Shown one piece after another: positions 33,501 to 40,314 of a stretch of DNA of 64,000 nt. Under the pieces are notes generated by a model. That model was not told where the DNA came from and made no database searches. It saw nothing but the letters and a program-made list of their open reading frames with translations. How positions within the stretch are numbered: the first letter of the stretch is position 1; the number at the start of each line of letters is the position of its first letter. The DNA is from Lepidostoma basale. Taxonomy: Eukaryota; Arthropoda; Insecta; Trichoptera; Lepidostomatidae. Location: the NCBI GenBank assembly GCA_022606425.2, contig JAHDVF020000016.1, positions 1,456,501 to 1,520,500 of the forward strand, written 5' to 3'. The position numbers and the translations under genes were made by a program.

Positions 33501-36347
33501 TATATTTATAAAAAAAAAACTAACTAACCATCACGCCGTCCCCCCGAAGGGGGTAGGCAGAAAGAATGGACTGCCACACTTTTCTTTCCTGACATATTTC
33601 TCTCGATTCCTCAACATTCATACATCGTGTCATGCACGCGCGTCGATTTCTCTGACTCCTCACATGGCCAACATTCAATATTTGATTTATTTGATCGTGC
33701 CATGTTTTTCTCGGTCTTCCTCTATTTCTGGTTCCATCATTAACAAATATTTTTTTTACCATTCTTTCTTCATTCATTCTTTCCATATGTCCAAACCATC
33801 TTAATGATCCTTTCATTATTTTGTTCATGACACCATCATTCGCACCGCATTCAATTCTTATATTTTCATTCGACACTATCATACACAGAGTATCCACACA
33901 TTCGTCTAAGAGATCTCATTTCTACTGCATTTATTCTACTTTCATCCTTCTTTTGCCAGTTCCATGCTTCCCTTCCATAAATAAGGGTCGGTAGAAAAAT
34001 ACCATTGTGCACTGCTATTCTAGCTTTTTTGGATAGGTTTTTGTTTGCGATGACAACTTTGCAATTTTGTTTTTATTTATAAATAAAAAATAAAACAAGT
34101 TATTACGTTCACAGTGAAACTTCATTTGTTTTTATAACAATATTTGCAACATGTTTTATATTCATTGTTAAGCAATGATGTAAAACATGCCGTGTTGAAA
34201 CTCTTTTGTTTTATAAATATCTGTCATATTATTATACCACTTTACCTTCTAAAAGCAACGTAAAAGATGTCATGTTTAAATTTGAGTAAAATGTTTCAGG
34301 ATTTTTAAAACAAATTTTCCTACATATTTTTCTCTCCATGAGCATATTTTTGTTTAAGAGAAAAATACAAATTTACAAAACCTGTGTTTGACCTATAATG
34401 AGATAATTGAGACAAGGGCTCACACCATCACAACAAAAAATCTCATAAAAACCACAGAAATGAGGACTCTCCGATCCATTGTGGGAACGACACTCTTGAG
34501 ACAGAGTGAGAATTTCCGAAATAAGGAAGATCTGCGATGTCAAAGATGTTGTGCGATGGAGAAGACTGTGAAGACGTTACTTGAGAGATTCCGCGGAGAG
34601 AGCTTGTTCTGAAAGAGTGATAAGCATGGCGTCAAATAAAGTACCAACAGGCAACCGACCTCTAGGGAGACCACCCAAAATATGGCGAGACAAATGGACA
34701 TCTACATCTGCGGAACAGGCTCTGAGAAATACCAGGACACAGTCCTAAATCTTTGATTTGTTGGATTTGTTTCTGTCCCGAATAGTAGAATAACTACTAA
34801 AACGTCGGGAAAAAATCAACCCGAGTGCATCCCATCCAGCAAATATAGTAGTTTAATAGAAAATAGTGCAACAATGCTACGCTAATCTTTTCAATTCACT
34901 TCAATAAAGCAAATCCCTTGCTGCCATGTCAATTACATTAATTTCAATGTGATTCAAATACTTTCCATTTTGATTTTTACACATTTATTGAACCAAATTC
35001 ATTTTAACTTAATAAATAACTGAATTTAATAAAGCCCAATAAACTATAAACTAATAAATGCCCAAAAAGTCAAAAACTAGACAAATTAGAAATTCTAGAA
35101 ATAAATAGGCTAAAATACAATACCCCTGACCAAGTAGTTCTTAATGACCAAATACTGTTTGTGCACTCCCCGTTGCTATACCCCATATAAATAAATAAAA
35201 AATATTCCTGGAATCGATTACTGCCCAAAATGTGTTTTTGATTGATTCCAGACCCTAGCAGCTATATGGATTGGGAAAACCGAATAAGGCGCGGCCAACC
35301 TTACGGACCAAGAACTATAACATATAATATTTAAATTCAGTAAAAATTTAAACAAAATTACCATTTTTTCAAAAATTATATATGAATATGTAAGAGATAA
35401 TAAAAATTAAAACCCATTGTATTAAACACGAACCTCCAAGAATACCTGTAATACCAATAGTTAAATTCAGAAAAATTTTACATAAATATTTGAAGATTAT
35501 TTTTGTATAGAATCATGTTTACCACCCCTGATCTGTATGTATATAAAGGACTAAGTTTACAATAGTGTTACCAGTCTGTCGATGCCAGCGAGCCTGGCAA
35601 AACCGGTCGCTGTCTAAATAAAGACAAAAGTGGAAGTAGTTAAAAAACATCATTTTATTTAATTATTATTTAAAATGAACTTCCATCAAGAGATTTCAGT
35701 AAAATCATTTGATTATCTTAATAACACGACATTTAATGATTCTGAGGCGGTACGAAGTTTGATGGGTCAGCTAGTTATAAATACAAATGAAAACATCTGT
35801 TTTCTAGAAGTTTTATTATATAACTTGCTGTACCCAGCCACACGTTGACTGCATTTATTCTACTTTCATTCTTCTTTTGCCAGTTCCATGTTTCACTTAA
35901 TAAACCTTCTATAATAACATTTATCCAACTTTCATCCTTGGAATGTATGTTCAAGGGCAAAAGACATGTAAAGATAAACAATTTCTTTACCATAGTTTGA
36001 CTGGTGTAGGAGTGTGGCAACCACCACACTGTCCTGTAGAGATTGAGGAACTGGCTGCCGGCTGCCAGAGCCGTGAACACAAACATCATCACCTCGAACA
36101 GGAGGTCGCCGTCGTGCGGGATGTCTGGGAAGGGAATGTGCCTCGGGGCCAGCGGCACGTCGCAGGTCGGCCCTGCGACCCCTGTGCTCGGCCCGCTAGT
36201 TCCCAGCCCGCACTTCACATACTCGCTGGACACCGGGGGCGCCGCGTTTGTACTAGGAGAAAGTCTGGTGTTGCGCGGTAATCGGCGATTCCCCGGTGGC
36301 ATATTCACCAAGGAATCTTCCTCAGTTGCTAAATATGACGTAGAACT
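24279..36347 (-). CDS. TMEM39: transmembrane protein 39 (7 core exons)
   Basis: Exons 5' to 3': 35991-36347, 32249-32388, 30378-30476, 29557-29785, 27214-27353, 26480-26660, 24279-24524; all phases join. Starting at the ATG on 36300-36302 (MPPGNRRLP, matching the TMEM39 N-terminus MPGGRRGP), the protein is 448 residues (human TMEM39A: 488). About eight membrane segments are visible: one in each of the first two exons and the remainder shared across exon joins, with the last two in the final exon. Family hallmarks: PDIPHDGDLLFE, NFYLIDRHL, VRHEVEGLKADFN, RYCDLLHRAALHLG, TLWAAGASVRHGRSLY, HHVLSLALLLFSNYYTLFKL. TMEM39 proteins sit in the ER and act in autophagy control and secretory cargo export in other animals. 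Introns reach 3.6 kb and are filled with transposons. An additional 5' coding exon is possible (36507-36755). Confidence 0.93.
24608..24680. repeat. short hairpin MITE end
   Basis: CCCGTTTACACGCAACGAT and its near inverse ending GATGCGTGTAAACAGG; about 70 bp. Confidence 0.5.
24791..25930 (+). mobile_element. rearranged mariner element (foldback)
   Basis: Perfect inverted ends starting TTAGGTGTATAACTTTGC, flanked by TA (24789-24790, 25931-25932): a mariner. The right ~310 bp (about 25620-25930) are an inverted copy of the left end, including the transposase start up to about 25090, instead of a normal 3' half. The element therefore has a ~300-bp stem with the residual transposase gene in the loop. 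Confidence 0.88.
24964..25590 (+). pseudogene. mariner transposase, truncated
   Basis: N-terminal helix-turn-helix DNA-binding region (KKSAAEAHRMLSNTYGE, then CREWFQRFKNGDF), second HTH (GSLGVTQPAISKRL), a single in-frame stop TAA at 25285-25287, then the catalytic start with VTGDEKWVHYDNPKRRKSW, which carries the first catalytic Asp. The second and third catalytic Asp are lost with the 3' half. The YDNPKRRKSW signature is mauritiana/cecropia-like. Nonfunctional. Confidence 0.9.
25931..26479. other. spacer in TMEM39 intron, nothing firm
   Basis: A possible piggyBac-type end (GGGAGAGGTTAATAAT) near 26358-26373; otherwise unrecognised. Confidence 0.3.
26480..26660 (-). CDS. TMEM39: TMEM39 exon: TLW...RHGRSLY loop
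   Basis: Codes for WVHVGSIGPSAPP to MHARFY; phase 2 in, phase 0 out with a strong GTAAGT donor. Corresponds to human WSENTIWPQG / RHSRCLYRAMG. Confidence 0.88.
27018..27180 (-). pseudogene. LINE-A internal fragment
   Basis: Matches the family region before GSEAW, including the complement of AANRNIS-type sequence (TTCCCAGCACTGACCC). Decayed. Confidence 0.65.
27214..27353 (-). CDS. TMEM39: TMEM39 exon: RYCDLLHRAALHLG
   Basis: Starts SFLYFDVYRVIL after TTCCAG and ends HLGR (split codon AG|A) before GTCACT. One membrane segment, then the most conserved family motif. Confidence 0.9.
27412..27955. pseudogene. LINE-A pieces in opposite orientations
   Basis: 27412-27755 is plus-strand, diverged LINE-A (LYGSELAAGKRRM to a RGRPY-like end). 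27758-27955 is a minus-strand 3' end (CCATCTCCCTCTGAAAGG onwards). They meet near 27756 without a tail between them. Confidence 0.65.
28038..28161 (-). mobile_element. SINE-1 copy
   Basis: GGGAATCGAACCCGGGAC B-box complement, plus the body region ATTGTCACGTGAATTCTACA; A-box end missing. Confidence 0.75.
28310..28450 (-). mobile_element. LINE-A 3' end
   Basis: CTAACTAAATAAACATCACG tail and terminus, 5'-truncated. A further ~60 bp of LINE-A lies at 28190-28250. Confidence 0.65.
28451..28820 (+). pseudogene. piggyBac transposase relic: N- and C-terminal ends only
   Basis: 28529-28603 encodes the acidic start MEENFEFNDSEDEFVFEVHS and a stop. Directly after it, 28600-28755 encodes the cysteine-rich zinc-binding C-terminus: CVVC, then CPNK, HLGDCFLKYHTLKKY, typical of piggyBac transposases. 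The whole DDD catalytic core is missing. A 38-bp palindrome around AATATAAGATTGTTAAT (28777-28814) follows. Confidence 0.8.
28833..29331 (+). mobile_element. LINE-A reference copy, recent insertion
   Basis: Open from 28842 to 29312: [52 protein letters not shown], ending SAYPSGETA, then GATGG and (TAGT)n. It is bounded by the 12-bp duplication TTATATGATAAT (28821-28832 and 29332-29343). 5'-truncated. It covers the C-terminal part of a LINE ORF2. Confidence 0.85.
29344..29545 (+). repeat. possible piggyBac end and MITE-P tail
   Basis: 29344-29498 resumes the sequence interrupted by LINE-A and ends GGAGTACAAAGGGTTAA, a TTAA junction that could be the right end of the piggyBac relic. 29500-29545 is the MITE-P block TTGTTCAAGAAACAATAAAT. 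Confidence 0.4.
29557..29785 (-). CDS. TMEM39: TMEM39 exon: KADFN region
   Basis: Acceptor CTTCAG; codes for GSVYLLLFGC to VPWCFAQ before GTAATT. Compared with human, the loop between the TM and VRHEVEGLKADFN is shortened and Gly/Ala-rich. Confidence 0.88.
29848..29995 (+). mobile_element. SINE-1 copy with A and B boxes
   Basis: CTTCGTGGCAGAGTGGCAAT (A box) and GGGTTCGATTCCCGGC (B box), 3' body AATAAAATTGGAGATTGGC. Confidence 0.8.
30185..30320 (+). pseudogene. LINE-A 3' end
   Basis: GTATGAATGTTGAAGATGTG to GGTAAAATGGTTAATTAGTT. Confidence 0.65.
30378..30476 (-). CDS. TMEM39: TMEM39 exon (99 bp)
   Basis: Codes for RFLVFGMVLGSLAW to LYLCYP; phase 2 at both ends, GTAAGT donor. Parts of two membrane segments. 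Confidence 0.85.
30590..31500. pseudogene. cluster of LINE-E and LINE-F fragments
   Basis: 30650-30870 plus: LINE-E connection region (MNLKRKVYETCILP-like). 30920-31080: a LINE-F C-terminal piece. 31140-31490 plus: LINE-E tail with NPKRWVDDLIPDGGRRWMRV and a stop after EVAYIQ. All are broken. Confidence 0.6.
31501..32014. other. AT-rich intron sequence, nothing recognised
   Basis: A short block near 31955-31990 (CCGAAGTGATCATGTCCAGC) recurs near 16300, so it is part of a repeat. Confidence 0.35.
32015..32180. repeat. MITE-P, decayed
   Basis: AAAATCTGTTTTCTACATG ... GAACAAAACTTCTAAGAAAC: two arms with the core mostly lost. Confidence 0.5.
32249..32388 (-). CDS. TMEM39: TMEM39 exon: LIDRHL
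   Basis: Acceptor TTACAG; NFYLIDRHLVLFIL to LPLIIQILR (split AG|G), donor GTCACA. Membrane segment with LARRLLF. Confidence 0.88.
32480..32975. pseudogene. LINE-E fragments, head-to-head
   Basis: 32490-32800 plus encodes VFPVLTYRAETLTLTKSTIR and RLRVVQRKHERAMLHV. 32803-32970 is the family's terminus on the minus strand. The two meet near 32801 at TTACTTACTTACTTA. Confidence 0.65.
32985..33230. mobile_element. TTAA MITE, second copy
   Basis: Shares AGCATGTGTAT, TTCAGCAGCGAACGTG and the right TTAA (33231-33234) with 17460-17696; the left end is diverged. Confidence 0.65.
33518..34050 (-). pseudogene. LINE-A, long 3' copy
   Basis: Nearly open (33520-33897 minus), then continuing in other frames through GSEAW to IANKNL-like sequence. 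(CTAA)n-derived left end. It lies in TMEM39's first long intron. Confidence 0.8.
34365..34760 (+). pseudogene. LINE-H ORF2 tail
   Basis: TTKNLIKTTEMRTLRSIVG, then GNRPLGRPPKIWRDKW and a decayed end. Confidence 0.65.
34761..35579. other. AT-rich intron sequence, nothing recognised
   Basis: No gene-like or repeat signal was found. Confidence 0.4.
35580..35720 (-). repeat. family R1 repeat, inverse of 16960-17100
   Basis: GACAAAAGTGGAAGTAGTTA and AACTTCCATCAAGAGATTTC match the sotv intron 6 copy in inverse orientation. Confidence 0.6.
35785..35940. repeat. MITE-P arm then LINE-A fragment
   Basis: 35785-35825 MITE-P arm (GAAAACATCTGTTTTCTAGA); 35848-35940 LINE-A on the minus strand (complement of SRINAV / GSEAW). 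Confidence 0.55.
35991..36347 (-). CDS. TMEM39: TMEM39 exon with PDIPHDGDLLFE
   Basis: Acceptor TTTTAG; the frame is open across all 119 codons, starting SSTSYLATEEDSL. The likely initiator is Met at residue 16 (36300-36302). Ends SQTM before GTAAAG. A Pro/Ser/Thr-rich N-terminus, then the first membrane segment ending NLYRTVWWLP. Confidence 0.9.
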
Positions 36348-36506
36348 CTAAAATAAATTTAAAAAATAATAATTTTAAGCTGCACAAAATCAGCGTGACT
36401 TTTAATCTCTTTATATTACTGTGAAAACTGCGTAGATTTGACGTTTGTTTTGTTGCTAAATTCGTGTTGTATAAATGGAATGTTTTAAATTTCAACTTTT
36501 GCTTAC

Positions 36507-36755
36507 TTTTCTTATTGCCGATTCCACCCTTTTGGACGTGGGCGTTTGTGTCATCACTTTTGAACTGTTGAGAGTTATAGGTCGCTTGACGAGAGGGTCT
36601 TTGACGATCCGGCGCCGCCTCGACACTGCGGTAGTCGATATGTGAGGCGCCTGGATATTGGCCCAACGTTTGGCCAGCAGCAAAGTCAGCCCGCCGAATA
36701 CCGCCGGTAGAATATACTTAACAAGAGGTCCGCTTTCATTTTCCGTACAACTCAT
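36507..36755 (-). CDS. small one-pass membrane ORF; separate start or TMEM39 5' exon
   Basis: 83 codons from ATG at 36753-36755, with an acidic start (MSCTENESG), a hydrophobic stretch (residues ~11-28) followed by basic RRRR, then polar sequence. A good donor (AAAA|GTAAGC at 36506) leads in phase 0 to the acceptor at 36348, only 159 bp away, and the TMEM39 frame there has no stop upstream of its Met. So it could be an N-terminal extension of TMEM39 (531+ residues), or a 5' UTR/alternative exon with its own ORF ending at the stop 36492. I do not recognise the sequence; the anchor-plus-arginine pattern resembles signal anchors of mitochondrial or ER membranes. Confidence 0.55.
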
Positions 36756-37049
36756 CACTCACATGTTAAATAGTTTTTGATACTCAATCTTTGGCACCTC
36801 AGACACGCTGTCCATAACACAAGGAATACTGCTTTCGAGCATCAACAAATCCCACACGTCAAGTAAGAAAAAGACAAAAATATACCAGTATTGCCATATT
36901 TGCACAAAAGTATAGTCTTTTTTTTTTTAATGTAAATATTTTTCTGGGGTTCGATTATTGTTTATTTAATATTATATAATAATCGAAGAAATCTTTTGAG
37001 AGGATTGCAAAGACATCTTCTAATATTACAGAAGTATTTATTGTTTCCT

Positions 37050-37250
37050 GAACAATAACATAAAATGCCATATTAAGTATTTATTGTTGGTGAAAACATC
37101 TGTTGTGTAGAGGTTTCATTACATTTTATAGGATGGATATGTTTCGCCCTGTTAAGTCATTATCTAATGTTTTAATTATAATGCCTTAGCAAGGCGAGAT
37201 ATGTCACTTCTATAAAATAAAATTAAAATTCTGGAAAACTGAACTTTTCA
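37050..37250. repeat. MITE-P, complete
   Basis: GTGAAAACATCTGTTGTGTA to CTGGAAAACTGAACTTTTCA with the core around TCATTATCTAATG. Confidence 0.65.
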
Positions 37251-37394
37251 TCAATGTTATATGATTACTAAAATCATTATAATGCCCTTATAATATTAAG
37301 TACTGATATGCTTATGCTTATTAATGAATTACTTGATAGTTAAGAAGCATTTTTTTATAACTGCTACTAAATAAATAAAATCTTTATTCATTTA

Positions 37395-37800
37395 TAACAC
37401 TATCATCAAGTCAATGGTGACATATGAGTCGTGGAAAATGACTCTTAAAGAACATAAAAAGATATACTGGTTTGAGAATAGCATCCTAAGAATGATACTG
37501 GGACCCAGACCAGGTGATGCAGCAGAAACTTGGAGGCATAGAAGCAAACAAGAGATCCCTGCGATAATCCAGCAGCCCCTCATAATGAGCCAGTTGCCTA
37601 GCATGGATCGAGCATCTATGCCGAGCCGGAGAGACCAGAGGAATCAAGACTCTATACGTATCAAGACCTGGATAGCGCCTATTGAATAATGTTCTGGCTG
37701 ATCTGGCTAAGTAGGACGAATCGGACTGCTGAAAACAAAATATGCAGGATCGAGGAGCTTGGAAAAAAATCATCAAGGAGGCTGAAACTTTTCAAGAGTT
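37395..37800 (+). pseudogene. LINE fragment (GSESW-KILGPR type)
   Basis: TYESWKMTLKEHKKIYWFEN then SILRMILGPRPGDA, corresponding to the YGSESW...FENKILRKILGP region of several LINE clades. Stops after IAPIE. Confidence 0.65.
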
Positions 37801-38117
37801 GTATGACCATAGGAAATAAGTATTCGTCTTGTGATTATTATTTATTTCATTACACTCACTTTTATTTTAATCGATAATCATAGTTGTGAAATTTATTAAG
37901 TTACCTTTTACTGATAAATCTTTTTTTTATATGATTATAATCAAAAACAGATTTTGAAAATTTATATATACAAAAAATCAAACATTTTTTGTTGTTGTTG
38001 GTAATAGCATTAAAAAGAGGTGTGTAATTGGGTATTTATATCCAAATATGATTAAAATTTACTTAGCTATGGGTTAGGGAAAGAAATAATAAAGATGGTG
38101 TTATAATTAAAATATAT

Positions 38118-38123
38118 TTTATT
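38118..38123 (-). terminator. CARS2: AATAAA overlapping the CARS2 stop
   Basis: AATAAA is formed by the last codon, the TAA stop and the next base. If used, the 3' UTR would be very short. Confidence 0.4.
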
Positions 38124-39693
38124 TTATATACATCCATGTACCAATCTTCTCTCCACTTTGGTCGTTAATTTTAATTTTATATTGCTTCAACAAACAATCC
38201 CTAAAGCTGTCGCATTCCTTGAGCAAATTGTGTTGCTGTGTCTTGAGAGCCTGTAGTCTTATATTGTGCCTGAACTTAACGGCAAGATCAAACATTTCAG
38301 GGAGTTTAGAGGTACCTCCTAAAATTTTATTTTCTAAACTTAAACCGAAGCAATTCAATGTCTTTTCGACATATCGGGAAACAATTCCAATAGGAATTGG
38401 ATTAAAATTATTGAGTTGTGAATCGGAAGACTTCGCTAAAAGCATTTTATTTGTTTCGGATACAAGATGTAGGATGCTCGCCATACACTTGGCAGTATCA
38501 AAGTCATCTTTTAGAGCTTTATCGATAGCTGTTTTTGTGTTTTCAAGTTCTTGAAATAACTTAGCTTCATCGATTGCACCGGAGTTGGTGTTGTTGTTCA
38601 TATAAGCTTTACAATCTGCTAAGAAATATTTAAACTTTAAATGCGTCGCTTTGGCATTCTTCATCATGGCCTCGCTGTATTCCATTTGGTTTCTATAATG
38701 TGATAAGAGGCACGCCATTCTAAACGTTGAAGCAGTGTGAGATTTGAGTAAATCGTTGATGCTGAGAGTGTTTTTCAAAGATTTAGACATCTTAACGTCT
38801 CCTTTCGTTTGCAAGTGACCAGGGTGGAGCCAGTAATTAGCCCATTGCGTGTGTCCGTGGTATGCACACGATTGCGCTTCTTCATTTTCATGATGAGGGA
38901 ATCGCAAGTCTATTCCTCCGGCGTGGAAGTCGACTGTTTTACCGAAGAGCCAGCTGACCATGGCCGAGCATTCAATGTGCCATCCCGGACGCCCGTTGCC
39001 CCAAGTGCTTTCCCAGAAGGGTTCTCCAGGTTTGTGCGCTTTCCATAATGCGAAATCGGCTGGAGATTTTTTTTCTGCAATATCATCTTCTTTTTCGACC
39101 TCTTGAGCTTTATGTAGTTTACCATATTTCCCATAAGCCTCTGTGTCGAAGTAAACAGAATTATCGTGACCAATGTATGTAAGATTTTTCTTAGCGATTT
39201 CTGCTATAAAGTCTTTTATTGTCGGAATGTGATCTGTAACTCGGGAGATCATTTGAGGCATCATGATATCTAAATCGACAAGGTTTTCCCAGAATTCTAA
39301 CTCGTATTTCATTGCAACTTCTTCCGGTTTCATTTTGGTTTCCGTGCTCTTTTTTATAATCTTATCATCTATGTCTGTGACTCCCATTGATGTTATTAGA
39401 TTAAACTTAAAATAATCAATTAATATTCTTTGAATAATGTCGAGTTTAACGTAACAGCTAGCATGACCAATGTGAGCTGAATCGTATACGGTGGGACCGC
39501 ACGAATACCAAGTCGCTGTGTTATTATTAATAATTAGAGGTACTTTTTTCTTTGCGATACAGTTGTATATTGATATTCCAGTGTCCACTCCCGACGGCTG
39601 TTGCCATTCTAAGTGATTTTGGGTCGACTGTAATCTAATTTGATTACGGAACATTTTGGATAATCCCTTAACCGGTATCTTGAGATATTTCAT
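38119..39693 (-). CDS. CARS2: mitochondrial cysteinyl-tRNA synthetase
   Basis: Charges mitochondrial tRNA-Cys. Single exon, 524 residues from the chosen ATG (39691-39693); human CARS2 has 564. The frame extends 18 codons upstream to 39747, but the downstream Met gives a basic, amphipathic N-terminus (KYLKIPVKGLSKMFRNQIRL) suited to a mitochondrial presequence. Class I signatures: HIGH at residues 74-77 (SAHIGHASC) and KMSKS at 301-305. Zinc ligands are likely C65 (WYSCGPT), C242 (HIECSAM), H267 and E271 (RFPHHENEE). The C-terminal anticodon-binding helices are present. An AATAAA overlaps the stop codon. It lies head to head with COA5. Confidence 0.95.
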   Translation of the reverse strand: MKYLKIPVKGLSKMFRNQIRLQSTQNHLEWQQPSGVDTGISIYNCIAKKKVPLIINNNTATWYSCGPTVYDSAHIGHASCYVKLDIIQRILIDYFKFNLITSMGVTDIDDKIIKKSTETKMKPEEVAMKYELEFWENLVDLDIMMPQMISRVTDHIPTIKDFIAEIAKKNLTYIGHDNSVYFDTEAYGKYGKLHKAQEVEKEDDIAEKKSPADFALWKAHKPGEPFWESTWGNGRPGWHIECSAMVSWLFGKTVDFHAGGIDLRFPHHENEEAQSCAYHGHTQWANYWLHPGHLQTKGDVKMSKSLKNTLSINDLLKSHTASTFRMACLLSHYRNQMEYSEAMMKNAKATHLKFKYFLADCKAYMNNNTNSGAIDEAKLFQELENTKTAIDKALKDDFDTAKCMASILHLVSETNKMLLAKSSDSQLNNFNPIPIGIVSRYVEKTLNCFGLSLENKILGGTSKLPEMFDLAVKFRHNIRLQALKTQQHNLLKECDSFRDCLLKQYKIKINDQSGEKIGTWMYIK

Positions 39694-40206
39694 ATTGAGG
39701 CTTATTCGTATTTCAAAAACTAATATCGGTACTTCAAAAACTATCAAGTAAAAATTATTTTATACGTTTTATGAACGTATACAACACTTTAAACGTTTTA
39801 CACAAATTCTATAACAGAAATACCCGCCGAGAAGTTTATGTCAAAGTAAGGTTAGTTTTAGATGTCAAAAACATTCGGCATTCGGCTCCAATTTTTGTAT
39901 TTATGAAACTTATCTATTTATGAAACTACATTGTCTATGGATTCCCTTGAGATTTTGAAAAGTCAAAACAATATTAATATTTTTTTTTACGATATTTTGC
40001 ATAGCTGGTGATTAGTGTTTACTTGTTTGCATTTTAATTTAAATTAAATATATGTCAATCGATTATTGTTTTGTTAAATTTATTGCTTACTATTTAATTT
40101 AAAAATATATATATTTCTAACCCTATTTTTTTTTTAGATTCGGTTACGTGCGAATTTCTACGCTATTTCACCTTAATTCAAGAGCACTTAAGAACAATCT
40201 GCAAAA
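39694..40206. promoter_or_regulatory. shared promoter region CARS2 / COA5
   Basis: 513 bp between divergent start codons of two nuclear genes for mitochondrial proteins. AT-rich; no transposon fragment was seen in it, unlike most of the window. No specific element is assigned. Confidence 0.6.
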
Positions 40207-40314
40207 ATGATGAAATATTCTGAAGATGACGAGGCCCTGGCCGATAAAAGTACTTGCGCCGGTCTGAGGGCCGACCTGAAGATGTGTCTTCTAGAATCCG
40301 ATTGTTGTCGCCTG
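40207..40314 (+). CDS. COA5: COA5 exon 1
   Basis: MMKYSEDDEA to SDCCRL, donor GTAATT; first CX9C pair. Confidence 0.92.

Noticed and set aside
35943..36351. Two ~100-codon plus-strand frames
   Set aside because: Antisense to the TMEM39 first exon, which matches the family in the minus frame.
36492..36758. GTG start at 36758 for the small membrane ORF
   Set aside because: An ATG three bases downstream (36753-36755) is the normal eukaryotic choice.
39694..39747. 18-codon N-terminal extension of CARS2
   Set aside because: Hydrophobic and acidic residues (MIVFEVPILVFE) do not fit a mitochondrial presequence; the next Met does. Not excluded.
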